From positions 186,001 to 250,000 of the forward strand of contig CALSFV010000215.1 in assembly GCA_943737045.1 (NCBI GenBank): 64,000 nucleotides of DNA, written 5' to 3'. Numbering within the stretch: the first letter of the stretch is position 1; each line of letters opens with the position of its first letter. The notes beneath the pieces are model-generated. The model worked only from the letters and a program-made list of their open reading frames with translations. It had not been told where the DNA came from and ran no database searches. Made by a program: the position numbers and the translations under genes. The stretch is from Parapristionchus giblindavisi. Taxonomy: Eukaryota; Nematoda; Chromadorea; Rhabditida; Diplogasteridae. Shown here in pieces: positions 38,301-52,300 of the stretch.

Positions 38301-38856
38301 TATTCAGAATTTTTTGCTCTTTCACGTGGAATATGCTACGATAAGCTACGATAAAGCATTGACGTGTCACGAATTCTTTATTGCCAAAAATGCATAATTC
38401 AATTTTGTTAATTCGGGTGAAGTGGCCGTTGTTCAACATGGGAACGTGCAAAATAATCAGAATTTTTTGCTCTTTCGTTTGGTATATGACACGCCGCAGA
38501 TTGAAAGCTACTTTTGTACTTTGGGCATTGTGCAATCAACACAAGATTACAGTTTGACATGAACTGAAGTGTAGATTATTCAGATTTTTTTGCTCTTTCA
38601 CGTGGTATATGCTACGATAAGCTACGATAAAGCATTGACGTGTCACGAATTCTTTATTGCCAAAAATGCATAATTCAATTTTGTTAATTCGGCTGAAGTG
38701 GCCGTTGTTCAACATGGGAACGTGCAAAATACTCAGAATTTTTTGCTCTTTCGTTTGGTATATGACACGCTGGGTCTAACATAAAATTTTTCATGTCAAG
38801 TAATCGTTTGGTCTTATCAGAGTGAAAGCTACTTTTGTACTTTGGGCATTGTGCAA
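35321..38856 (+). repeat. Last part of region B
   Basis: The order is S-S-L (35321, 35597, 35873), S-L (36194, 36470 of 320 bp), S-L (36790, 37066), S-S-L (37387, 37663, 37939), S-L (38260, 38536). Monomer 37066 is a hybrid whose left part matches the second S of a trimer and whose right part is a region B long monomer. The pair 38260/38536 matches 31696/31972 and closely resembles 24025/24301. Confidence 0.92.
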
Positions 38857-41800
38857 TCAACACAAGATTACAGTTTGACATGAACTGAAGTGTAGATTAT
38901 TCAGAATTTTTTGCTCTTTCACGTGGTATATGCTACGATAAGCTACGATAAAGCATTGACGTGTCACGAATTCTTTATTGCCAAAAATGCATAATTCAAT
39001 TTTGTTAATTCGGCTGAAGTGGCCGTTGTTCAACATGGGAACGTGCAAAATACTCAGAATTTTTTGCTCTTTCGTTTGGTATATGACACGACGCAGAGTG
39101 AAAGCTACTTTTGTACTTTGGGCATTGTGCAATCAACACAAGATTACAGTTTGACATGAACTGAAGTGTAGACTATTCAGAATTTTTTGCTCTTTCACGT
39201 GGTATATGCTACGATAAGCTACGATAAAGCATTGACGTGTCACGAATTCTTTATTGCCAAAAATGCATAATTCAATTTTGATAATTCGGGTGAAGTGGCC
39301 GTTGTTCAACATGGGAACGTGCAAAATAATCAGAATTTTTTGCTCTTTCGTTTGGTATATGACACGCTGGGTCTAGCAGAAAATTTTTCATTTCAGGTAA
39401 TTGTTTGGTCTTATCAGAGTGAAAGCTACTTTTGTACTTTGGGCATTGTGCAATCAACACAAGATTACAGTTTGACATGAACTGAAGTGTAGATTATTCA
39501 GAATTTTTTGCTCTTTCACGTGGAATATGCTACGATAAGCTACGATAAAGCATTGACGTGTCACGAATTCTTTATTGCCAAAAATGCATAATTCAATTTT
39601 GTTAATTCGGCTGAAGTGGCCGTTGTTCAACATGGGAACGTGCAAAATACTCAGAATTTTTTGCTCTTTCGTTTGGTATATGACACGCTGGGTCTAGCAG
39701 AAAATTGTTCATGTCAGGTAATCGTTTGGTCTTATCAGAGTGAAAGCTACTTTTGTACTTTGGGCATTGTGCAATCAACACAAGATTACAGTTTGACATG
39801 AACTGAAGTGTAGATTATTCAGAATTTTTTGCTCTTTCACGTGGTATATGCTACGATAAGCTACGATAAAGCATTGACGTGTCACGAATTCTTTATTGCC
39901 AAAAATGCATAATTCAATTTTGATAATTCGGGTGAAGTGGCCGTTGTTCAACATGGGAACGTGCAAAATAATCAGAATTTTTTGCTCTTTCGTTTGGTAT
40001 ATGACACGCTGGGTCTAGCAGAAAATTTTTCATGTCAGGTAATTGTTTGGTCTTATCAGAGTGAAAGCTACTTTTGTACTTTGGGCATTGTGCAATCAAC
40101 ACAAGATTACAGTTTGACATGAACTGAAGTGTAGATTATTCAGAATTTTTTGCTCTTTCACGTGGTATATGCTACGATAAGCTACGATAAAGCATTGACG
40201 TGTCACGAATTCTTTATTGCCAAAAATGCATAATTCAATTTTGATAATTCGGGTGAAGTGGCCGTTGTTCAACATGGGAACGTGCAAAATAATCAGATTT
40301 TTTTGCTCTTTCGTTTGGTATATGACACGCTGGGTCTAGCAGAAAATTTTTCATGTCAGGTAATTGTTTGGTCTTATCAGAGTGAAAGCTACTTTTGTAC
40401 TTTGGGCATTGTGCAATCAACACAAGATTACAGTTTGACATGAACTGAAGTGTAGATTATTCAGAATTTTTTGCTCTTTCACGTGGAATATGCTACGATA
40501 AGCTACGATAAAGCATTGACGTGTCACGAATTCTTTATTGCCAAAAATGCATAATTCAATTTTGTTAATTCGGGTGAAGTGGCCGTTGTTCAACATGGGA
40601 ACGTGCAAAATAATCAGAATTTTTTGCTCTTTCGTTTGGTATATGACACGCCGCAGATTGAAAGCTACTTTTGTACTTTGGGCATTGTGCAATCAACACA
40701 AGATTACAGTTTGACATGAACTGAAGTGTAGATTATTCAGATTTTTTTGCTCTTTCACGTGGTATATGCTACGATAAGCTACGATAAAGCATTGACGTGT
40801 CACGAATTCTTTATTGCCAAAAATGCATAATTCAATTTTGTTAATTCGGCTGAAGTGGCCGTTGTTCAACATGGGAACGTGCAAAATACTCAGAATTTTT
40901 TGCTCTTTCGTTTGGTATATGACACGACGCAGAGTGAAAGCTACTTTTGTACTTTGGGCATTGTGCAATCAACACAAGATTACAGTTTGACATGAACTGA
41001 AGTGTAGATTATTCAGATTTTTTTGCTCTTTCACGTGGTATATGCTACGATAAGCTACGATAAAGCATTGACGTGTCACGAATTCTTTATTGCCAAAAAT
41101 GCATAATTCAATTTTGTTAATTCGGCTGAAGTGGCCGTTGTTCAACATGGGAACGTGCAAAATACTCAGAATTTTTTGCTCTTTCGTTTGGTATATGACA
41201 CGACGCAGAGTGAAAGCTACTTTTGTACTTTGGGCATTGTGCAATCAACACAAGATTACAGTTTGACATGAACTGAAGTGTAGACTATTCAGAATTTTTT
41301 GCTCTTTCACGTGGTATATGCTACGATAAGCTACGATAAAGCATTGACGTGTCACGAATTCTTTATTGCCAAAAATGCATAATTCAATTTTGTTAATTCG
41401 GCTGAAGTGGCCGTTGTTCAACATGGGAACGTGCAAAATACTCAGAATTTTTTGCTCTTTCGTTTGGTATATGACACGACGCAGAGTGAAAGCTACTTTT
41501 GTACTTTGGGCATTGTGCAATCAACACAAGATTACAGTTTGACATGAACTGAAGTGTAGACTATTCAGAATTTTTTGCTCTTTCACGTGGTATATGCTAC
41601 GATAAGCTACGATAAAGCATTGACGTGTCACGAATTCTTTATTGCCAAAAATGCATAATTCAATTTTGATAATTCGGGTGAAGTGGCCGTTGTTCAACAT
41701 GGGAACGTGCAAAATAATCAGAATTTTTTGCTCTTTCGTTTGGTATATGACACGCTGGGTCTAGCAGAAAATTTTTCATGTCAGGTAATTGTTTGGTCTT

Positions 41801-44184
41801 ATCAGAGTGAAAGCTACTTTTGTACTTTGGGCATTGTGCAATCAACACAAGATTACAGTTTGACATGAACTGAAGTGTAGATTATTCAGAATTTTTTGCT
41901 CTTTCACGAGGAATATGCTACGATAAGCTACGATAAAGCATTGACGTGTCACGAATTCTTTATTGCCAAAAATGCATAATTCAATTTTGTTAATTCGGCT
42001 GAAGTGGCCGTTGTTCAACATGGGAACGTGCAAAATACTCTGAATTTTTTGCTCTTTCGTTTGGTATATGACACGCTGGGTCTAGCAGAAAATTTTTCAT
42101 TTCAGGTAATCGTTTGGTCAAATCAGAGTGAAAGCTACTTTTGTACTTTGGGCATTGTGCAATCAACACAAGATTACAGTTTGACATGAACTGAAGTGTA
42201 GATTATTCAGAATTTTTTGCTCTTTCACGTGGAATATGCTACGATAAGCTACGATAAAGCATTGACGTGTCACGAATTCTTTATTGCCAAAAATGCATAA
42301 TTCAATTTTGTTAATTCGGCTGAAGTGGCCGTTGTTCAACATGGGAACGTGCAAAATACTCAGAATTTTTTGCTCTTTCGTTTGGTATATGACACGCCGC
42401 AGATTGAAAGCTACTTTTGTACTTTGGGCATTGTGCAATCAACACAAGATTACAGTTTGACATGAACTGAAGTGTAGATTATTCAGATTTTTTTGCTCTT
42501 TCACGTGGTATATGCTACGATAAGCTACGATAAAGCATTGACGTGTCACGAATTCTTTATTGCCAAAAATGCATAATTCAATTTTGTTAATTCGGCTGAA
42601 GTGGCCGTTGTTCAACATGGGAACGTGCAAAATACTCAGAATTTTTTGCTCTTTCGTTTGGTATATGACACGACGCAGAGTGAAAGCTACTTTTGTACTT
42701 TGGGCATTGTGCAATCAACACAAGATTACAGTTTGACATGAACTGAAGTGTAGATTATTCAGATTTTTTTGCTCTTTCACGTGGTATATGCTACGATAAG
42801 CTACGATAAAGCATTGACGTGTCACGAATTCTTTATTGCCAAAAATGCATAATTCAATTTTGATAATTCGGGTGAAGTGGCCGTTGTTCAACATGGGAAC
42901 GTGCAAAATAATCAGAATTTTTTGCTCTTTCGTTTGGTATATGACACGCTGGGTCTAGCAGAAAATTTTTCATGTCAGGTAATTGTTTGGTCTTATCAGA
43001 GTGAAAGCTACTTTTGTACTTTGGGCATTGTGCAATCAACACAAGATTACAGTTTGACATGAACTGAAGTGTAGATTATTCAGAATTTTTTGCTCTTTCA
43101 CGTGGAATATGCTACGATAAGCTACGATAAAGCATTGACGTGTCACGAATTCTTTATTGCCAAAAATGCATAATTCAATTTTGTTAATTCGGCTGAAGTG
43201 GCCGTTGTTCAACATGGGAACGTGCAAAATACTCTGAATTTTTTGCTCTTTCGTTTGGTATATGACACGCTGGGTCTAGCAGAAAATTTTTCATTTCAGG
43301 TAATCGTTTGGTCTTATCAGAGTGAAAGCTACTTTTGTACTTTGGGCATTGTGCAATCAACACAAGATTACAGTTTGACATGAACTGAAGTGTAGATTAT
43401 TCAGAATTTTTTGCTCTTTCACGTGGAATATGCTACGATAAGCTACGATAAAGCATTGACGTGTCACGAATTCTTTATTGCCAAAAATGCATAATTCAAT
43501 TTTGTTAATTCGGCTGAAGTGGCCGTTGTTCAACATGGGAACGTGCAAAATACTCAGAATTTTTTGCTCTTTCGTTTGGTATATGACACGCCGCAGATTG
43601 AAAGCTACTTTTGTACTTTGGGCATTGTGCAATCAACACAAGATTACAGTTTGACATGAACTGAAGTGTAGATTATTCAGATTTTTTTGCTCTTTCACGT
43701 GGTATATGCTACGATAAGCTACGATAAAGCATTGACGTGTCACGAATTCTTTATTGCCAAAAATGCATAATTCAATTTTGTTAATTCGGCTGAAGTGGCC
43801 GTTGTTCAACATGGGAACGTGCAAAATACTCAGAATTTTTTGCTCTTTCGTTTGGTATATGACACGACGCAGAGTGAAAGCTACTTTTGTACTTTGGGCA
43901 TTGTGCAATCAACACAAGATTACAGTTTGACATGAACTGAAGTGTAGATTATTCAGATTTTTTTGCTCTTTCACGTGGTATATGCTACGATAAGCTACGA
44001 TAAAGCATTGACGTGTCACGAATTCTTTATTGCCAAAAATGCATAATTCAATTTTGTTAATTCGGCTGAAGTGGCCGTTGTTCAACATGGGAACGTGCAA
44101 AATACTCAGAATTTTTTGCTCTTTCGTTTGGTATATGACACGACGCAGAGTGAAAGCTACTTTTGTACTTTGGGCATTGTGCAA
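38857..44184 (+). repeat. Region C, mixed part: S runs of up to four and L runs of up to four
   Basis: The order is S 38857; L 39133, 39454, 39775, 40096; S 40417, 40693, 40969, 41245; L 41521, 41842; S 42163, 42439; L 42715, 43036; S 43357, 43633, 43909. S2-junction monomers return here. S(n)-L-L blocks repeat: 42163-43356 is S-S-L-L (1,194 bp), and 43357 opens the same block with one more S. Monomer 41842 has CACGAGGAATATG and GGTCAAATCAG, both private. Confidence 0.92.
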
Positions 44185-45789
44185 TCAACACAAGATTACA
44201 GTTTGACATGAACTGAAGTGTAGACTATTCAGAATTTTTTGCTCTTTCACGTGGTATATGCTACGATAAGCTACGATAAAGCATTGACGTGTCACGAATT
44301 CTTTATTGCCAAAAATGCATAATTCAATTTTGATAATTCGGGTGAAGTGGCCGTTGTTCAACATGGGAACGTGCAAAATAATCAGAATTTTTTGCTCTTT
44401 CGTTTGGTATATGACACGCTGGGTCTAGCAGAAAATTTTTCATGTCAGGTAATTGTTTGGTCTTATCAGAGTGAAAGCTACTTTTGTACTTTGGGCATTG
44501 TGCAATCAACACAAGATTACAGTTTGACATGAACTGAAGTGTAGATTATTCAGAATTTTTTGCTCTTTCACGTGGAATATGCTACGATAAGCTACGATAA
44601 AGCATTGACGTGTCACGAATTCTTTATTGCCAAAAATGCATAATTCAATTTTGTTAATTCGGCTGAAGTGGCCGTTGTTCAACATGGGAACGTGCAAAAT
44701 ACTCTGAATTTTTTGCTCTTTCGTTTGGTATATGACACGCTGGGTCTAGCAGAAAATTTTTCATTTCAGGTAATCGTTTGGTCTTATCAGAGTGAAAGCT
44801 ACTTTTGTACTTTGGGCATTGTGCAATCAACACAAGATTACAGTTTGACATGAACTGAAGTGTAGATTATTCAGAATTTTTTGCTCTTTCACGTGGAATA
44901 TGCTACGATAAGCTACGATAAAGCATTGACGTGTCACGAATTCTTTATTGCCAAAAATGCATAATTCAATTTTGTTAATTCGGCTGAAGTGGCCGTTGTT
45001 CAACATGGGAACGTGCAAAATACTCAGAATTTTTTGCTCTTTCGTTTGGTATATGACACGCTGGGTCTAGCAGAAAAATGTTCATGTCAGGTAATCGTTT
45101 GGTCTTATCAGAGTGAAAGCTACTTTTGTACTTTGGGCATTGTGCAATCAACACAAGATTACAGTTTGACATGAACTGAAGTGTAGATTATTCAGAATTT
45201 TTTGCTCTTTTACGTGGTATATGCTACGATAAGCTACGATAAAGAATTGACGTGTCACGAATTCTTTATTGCCAAAAATGCATAATTCAATTTTGTTAAT
45301 TCGGCTGAAGTGGCCGTTGTTCAACATGGGAACGTGCAAAATACTCAGAATTTTTTGCTCTTTCGTTTGGTATATGACACGCTGGGTCTAGCAGAAAATT
45401 TTTCATGTCAGGTAATTGTTTGGTCTTATCAGAGTGAAAGCTACTTTTGTACTTTGGGCATTGTGCAATCAACACAAGATTACAGTTTGACATGAACTGA
45501 AGTGTAGATTATTCAGAATTTTTTGCTCTTTCACGTGGAATATGCTACGATAAGCTACGATAAAGCATTGACGTGTCACGAATTCTTTATTGCCAAAAAT
45601 GCATAATTCAATTTTGTTAATTCGGCTGAAGTGGCCGTTGTTCAACATGGGAACGTGCAAAGTACTCTGAATTTTTTGCTCTTTCGTTTGGTATATGACA
45701 CGCTGGGTCTAGCAGAAAATTTTTCATTTCAGGTAATCGTTTGGTCTTATCAGAGTGAAAGCTACTTTTGTACTTTGGGCATTGTGCAA

Positions 45790-46110
45790 TCAACACAAGA
45801 TTACAGTTTGAAATGAACTGATGTGTAGATTATTCAGAATTTTTTGCTCTTTCACGTGGAATATGCTACGATAAGCTACGATAAAGCATTGACGTGTCAC
45901 GAATTCTTTATTGCAAAAAATGCATAATTCAATTTTGTTAATTCGGCTGAAGTGGCCGTTGTTCAACATGGGAACGTGCAAAATACTCTGAATTTTTTGC
46001 TCTTTCGTTTGGTATATGACACGCTGAGTCTAGCAGAAAAGTTTTCATTTCAGGTAATCGTTTGGTCTTATCAGAGTGAAAGCTACTTTTGTACTTTGGG
46101 CATTGTGCAA
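45790..46110 (+). repeat. Marker long monomer of region C (first of 12)
   Basis: This subtype carries several linked changes: GAAATGAACTGATG, GTGGAATATG, TTGCAAAAAATG, ACTCTGAATT, CTGAGTC and AAAAGTTTTCATTTC. Copies start at 45790, 46753, 48037, 49321, 51247, 52210, 53172, 54456, 56382, 57345, 58949 and 62151. Each is preceded by a monomer with ACTCTGAATT and CATTTCAGGTAATCG, making a fixed 642-bp pair. It is a natural start point for the higher-order units, which then run for 3, 4 or 6 monomers, or longer near the end. Confidence 0.9.
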
Positions 46111-46752
46111 TCAACACAAGATTACAGTTTGACATGAACTGAAGTGTAGATTATTCAGAATTTTTTGCTCTTTCACGTGGTATATGCTACGATAAGCTAC
46201 GATAAAGCATTGACGTGTCACGAATTCTTTATTGCCAAAAATGCATAATTCAATTTTGATAATTCGGGTGAAGTGGCCGTTGTTCAACATGGGAACGTGC
46301 AAAATAATCAGAATTTTTTGCTCTTTCGTTTGGTATATGACACGCTGGGTCTAGCAGAAAATTTTTCATGTCAGGTATTTGTTTGGTCTTATCAGAGTGA
46401 AAGCTACTTTTGTACTTTGGGCATTGTGCAATCAACACAAGATTACAGTTTGATATGAACTGAAGTGTAGATTATTCAGAATTTTTTGCTCTTTCACGTG
46501 GAATATGCTACGATAAGCTACGATAAAGCATTGACGTGTCACGAATTCTTTATTGCCAAAAATGCATAATTCAATTTTGTTAATTCGGCTGAAGTGGCCG
46601 TTGTTCAACATGGGAACGTGCAAAATACTCTGAATTTTTTGCTCTTTCGTTTGGTATATGACACGCTGGGTCTAGCAGAAAATTTTTCATTTCAGGTAAT
46701 CGTTTGGTCTTATCAGAGTGAAAGCTACTTTTGTACTTTGGGCATTGTGCAA

Positions 46753-49320
46753 TCAACACAAGATTACAGTTTGAAATGAACTGATGTGTAGATTATTCAG
46801 AATTTTTTGCTCTTTCACGTGGAATATGCTACGATAAGCTACGATAAAGCATTGACGTGTCACGAATTCTTTATTGCAAAAAATGCATAATTCAATTTTG
46901 TTAATTCGGCTGAAGTGGCCGTTGTTCAACATGGGAACGTGCAAAATACTCTGAATTTTTTGCTCTTTCGTTTGGTATATGACACGCTGAGTCTAGCAGA
47001 AAAGTTTTCATTTCAGGTAATCGTTTGGTCTTATCAGAGTGAAAGCTACTTTTGTACTTTGGGCATTGTGCAATCAACACAAGATTACAGTTTGACATGA
47101 ACTGAAGTGTAGATTATTCAGAATTTTTTGCTCTTTCACGTGGTATATGCTACGATAAGCTACGATAAAGCATTGACGTGTCACGAATTCTTTATTGCCA
47201 AAAATGCATAATTCAATTTTGATAATTCGGGTGAAGTGGCCGTTGTTCAACATGGGAACGTGCAAAATAATCAGAATTTTTTGCTCTTTCGTTTGGTATA
47301 TGACACGCTGGGTCTAGCAGAAAATTTTTCATGTCAGGTAATTGTTTGGTCTTATCAGAGTGAAAGCTACTTTTGTACTTTGGGCATTGTGCAATCAACA
47401 CAAGATTACAGTTTGACATGAACTGAAGTGTAGATTATTCAGAATTTTTTGCTCTTTCACGTGGAATATGCTACGATAAGCTACGATAAAGCATTGACGT
47501 GTCACGAATTCTTTATTGCCAAAAATGCATAATTCAATTTTGTTAATTCGGCTGAAGTGGCCGTTGTTCAACATGGGAACGTGCAAAATACTCAGAATTT
47601 TTTGCTCTTTCGTTTGGTATATGACACGCTGGGTCTAGCAGAAAATTTTTCATGTCAGGTAATTGTTTGGTCTTATCAGAGTGAAAGCTACTTTTGTACT
47701 TTGGGCATTGTGCAATCAACACAAGATTACAGTTTGACATGAACTGAAGTGTAGATTATTCAGAATTTTTTGCTCTTTCACGTGGAATATGCTACGATAA
47801 GCTACGATAAAGCATTGACGTGTCACGAATTCTTTATTGCCAAAAATGCATAATTCAATTTTGTTAATTCGGCTGAAGTGGCCGTTGTTCAACATGGGAA
47901 CGTGCAAAATACTCTGAATTTTTTGCTCTTTCGTTTGGTATATGACACGCTGGGTCTAGCAGAAAATTTTTCATTTCAGGTAATCGTTTGGTCTTATCAG
48001 AGTGAAAGCTACTTTTGTACTTTGGGCATTGTGCAATCAACACAAGATTACAGTTTGAAATGAACTGATGTGTAGATTATTCAGAATTTTTTGCTCTTTC
48101 ACGTGGAATATGCTACGATAAGCTACGATAAAGCATTGACGTGTCACGAATTCTTTATTGCAAAAAATGCATAATTCAATTTTGTTAATTCGGCTGAAGT
48201 GGCCGTTGTTCAACATGGGAACGTGCAAAATACTCTGAATTTTTTGCTCTTTCGTTTGGTATATGACACGCTGAGTCTAGCAGAAAAGTTTTCATTTCAG
48301 GTAATCGTTTGGTCTTATCAGAGTGAAAGCTACTTTTGTACTTTGGGCATTGTGCAATCAACACAAGATTACAGTTTGACATGAACTGAAGTGTAGATTA
48401 TTCAGAATTTTTTGCTCTTTCACGTGGTATATGCTACGATAAGCTACGATAAAGCATTGACGTGTCACGAATTCTTTATTGCCAAAAATGCATAATTCAA
48501 TTTTGATAATTCGGGTGAAGTGGCCGTTGTTCAACATGGGAACGTGCAAAATAATCAGAATTTTTTGCTCTTTCGTTTGGTATATGACACGCTGGGTCTA
48601 GCAGAAAATTTTTCATGTCAGGTAATTGTTTGGTCTTATCAGAGTGAAAGCTACTTTTGTACTTTGGGCATTGTGCAATCAACACAAGATTACAGTTTGA
48701 CATGAACTGAAGTGTAGATTATTCAGAATTTTTTGCTCTTTCACGTGGAATATGCTACGATAAGCTACGATAAAGCATTGACGTGTCACGAATTCTTTAT
48801 TGCCAAAAATGCATAATTCAATTTTGTTAATTCGGCTGAAGTGGCCGTTGTTCAACATGGGAACGTGCAAAATACTCAGAATTTTTTGCTCTTTCGTTTG
48901 GTATATGACACGCTGGGTCTAGCAGAAAATTTTTCATGTCAGGTAATTGTTTGGTCTTATCAGAGTGAAAGCTACTTTTGTACTTTGGGCATTGTGCAAT
49001 CAACACAAGATTACAGTTTGACATGAACTGAAGTGTAGATTATTCAGAATTTTTTGCTCTTTCACGTGGAATATGCTACGATAAGCTACGATAAAGCATT
49101 GACGTGTCACGAATTCTTTATTGCCAAAAATGCATAATTCAATTTTGTTAATTCGGCTGAAGTGGCCGTTGTTCAACATGGGAACGTGCAAAATACTCTG
49201 AATTTTTTGCTCTTTCGTTTGGTATATGACACGCTGGGTCTAGCAGAAAATTTTTCATTTCAGGTAATCGTTTGGTCTTATCAGAGTGAAAGCTACTTTT
49301 GTACTTTGGGCATTGTGCAA
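46753..49320 (+). repeat. 4-monomer higher-order repeat, 1,284 bp x2
   Basis: Units are 46753-48036 and 48037-49320, each ordered: marker monomer, TTTTGATAATTCGGG monomer, ACTCAGAATT/CAGGTAATTG monomer, ACTCTGAATT monomer. The same unit returns at 53172-54455. Related three-monomer units (third member missing) start at 45790, 51247 and 52210; six-monomer units start at 49321 and 54456. Confidence 0.9.
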
Positions 49321-52300
49321 TCAACACAAGATTACAGTTTGAAATGAACTGATGTGTAGATTATTCAGAATTTTTTGCTCTTTCACGTGGAATATGCTAC
49401 GATAAGCTACGATAAAGCATTGACGTGTCACGAATTCTTTATTGCAAAAAATGCATAATTCAATTTTGTTAATTCGGCTGAAGTGGCCGTTGTTCAACAT
49501 GGGAACGTGCAAAATACTCTGAATTTTTTGCTCTTTCGTTTGGTATATGACACGCTGAGTCTAGCAGAAAAGTTTTCATTTCAGGTAATCGTTTGGTCTT
49601 ATCAGAGTGAAAGCTACTTTTGTACTTTGGGCATTGTGCAATCAACACAAGATTACAGTTTGACATGAACTGAAGTGTAGATTATTCAGAATTTTTTGCT
49701 CTTTCACGTGGTATATGCTACGATAAGCTACGATAAAGCATTGACGTGTCACGAATTCTTTATTGCCAAAAATGCATAATTCAATTTTGATAATTCGGGT
49801 GAAGTGGCCGTTGTTCAACATGGGAACGTGCAAAATAATCAGAATTTTTTGCTCTTTCGTTTGGTATATGACACGCTGGGTCTAGCAGAATATTTTTCAT
49901 GTCAGGTAATTGTTTGGTCTTATCAGAGTGAAAGCTACTTTTGTACTTTGGGCATTGTGCAATCAACACAAGATTACAGTTTGACATGAACTGAAGTGTA
50001 GATTATTCAGAATTTTTTGCTCTTTCACGTGGAATATGCTACGATAAGCTACGATAAAGCATTGACGTGTCACGAATTCTTTATTGCCAAAAATGCATAA
50101 TTCAATTTTGTTAATTCGGCTGAAGTGGCCGTTGTTCAACATGGGAACGTGCAAAATACTCTGAATTTTTTGCTCTTTCGTTTGGTATATGACACGCTGG
50201 GTCTAGCAGAAAATTTTTCATTTCAGGTAATCGTTTGGTCTTATCAGAGTGAAAGCTACTTTTGTACTTTGGGCATTGTGCAATCAACACAAGATTACAG
50301 TTTGACATGAACTGAAGTGTAGATTATTCAGAATTTTTTGCTCTTTCACGTGGAATATGCTACGATAAGCTACGATAAAGCATTGACGTGTCACGAATTC
50401 TTTATTGCCAAAAATGCATAATTCAATTTTGTTAATTCGGCTGAAGTGGCCGTTGTTCAACATGGGAACGTGCAAAATACTCAGAATTTTTTGCTCTTTC
50501 GTTTGGTATATGACACGCTGGGTCTAGCAGAAAATTGTTCATGTCAGGTAATCGTTTGGTCTTATCAGAGTGAAAGCTACTTTTGTACTTTGGGCATTGT
50601 GCAATCAACACAAGATTACAGTTTGACATGAACTGAAGTGTAGATTATTCAGAATTTTTTGCTCTTTCACGTGGTATATGCTACGATAAGCTACGATAAA
50701 GAATTGACGTGTCACGAATTCTTTATTGCCAAAAATGCATAATTCAATTTTGTTAATTCGGCTGAAGTGGCCGTTGTTCAACATGGGAACGTGCAAAATA
50801 CTCAGAATTTTTTGCTCTTTCGTTTGGTATATGACACGCTGGGTCTAGCAGAAAATTTTTCATGTCAGGTAATTGTTTGGTCTTATCAGAGTGAAAGCTA
50901 CTTTTGTACTTTGGGCATTGTGCAATCAACACAAGATTACAGTTTGACATGAACTGAAGTGTAGATTATTCAGAATTTTTTGCTCTTTCACGTGGAATAT
51001 GCTACGATAAGCTACGATAAAGCATTGACGTGTCACGAATTCTTTATTGCCAAAAATGCATAATTCAATTTTGTTAATTCGGCTGAAGTGGCCGTTGTTC
51101 AACATGGGAACGTGCAAAATACTCTGAATTTTTTGCTCTTTCGTTTGGTATATGACACGCTGGGTCTAGCAGAAAATTTTTCATTTCAGGTAATCGTTTG
51201 GTCTTATCAGAGTGAAAGCTACTTTTGTACTTTGGGCATTGTGCAATCAACACAAGATTACAGTTTGAAATGAACTGATGTGTAGATTATTCAGAATTTT
51301 TTGCTCTTTCACGTGGAATATGCTACGATAAGCTACGATAAAGCATTGACGTGTCACGAATTCTTTATTGCAAAAAATGCATAATTCAATTTTGTTAATT
51401 CGGCTGAAGTGGCCGTTGTTCAACATGGGAACGTGCAAAATACTCTGAATTTTTTGCTCTTTCGTTTGGTATATGACACGCTGAGTCTAGCAGAAAAGTT
51501 TTCATTTCAGGTAATCGTTTGGTCTTATCAGAGTGAAAGCTACTTTTGTACTTTGGGCATTGTGCAATCAACACAAGATTACAGTTTGACATGAACTGAA
51601 GTGTAGATTATTCAGAATTTTTTGCTCTTTCACGTGGTATATGCTACGATAAGCTACGATAAAGCATTGACGTGTCACGAATTCTTTATTGCCAAAAATG
51701 CATAATTCAATTTTGATAATTCGGGTGAAGTGGCCGTTGTTCAACATGGGAACGTGCAAAATACTCAGAATTTTTTGCTCTTTCGTTTGGTATATGACAC
51801 GCTGGGTCTAGCAGAAAATTTTTCATGTCAGGTAATTGTTTGGTCTTATCAGAGTGAAAGCTACTTTTGTACTTTGGGCATTGTGCAATCAACACAAGAT
51901 TACAGTTTGACATGAACTGAAGTGTAGATTATTCAGAATTTTTTGCTCTTTCACGTGGAATATGCTACGATAAGCTACGATAAAGCATTGACGTGTCACG
52001 AATTCTTTATTGCCAAAAATGCATAATTCAATTTTGTTAATTCGGCTGAAGTGGCCGTTGTTCAACATGGGAACGTGCAAAATACTCTGAATTTTTTGCT
52101 CTTTCGTTTGGTATATGACACGCTGGGTCTAGCAGAAAATTTTTCATTTCAGGTAATCGTTTGGTCTTATCAGAGTGAAAGCTACTTTTGTACTTTGGGC
52201 ATTGTGCAATCAACACAAGATTACAGTTTGAAATGAACTGATGTGTAGATTATTCAGAATTTTTGCTCTTTCACGTGGAATATGCTACGATAAGCTACGA

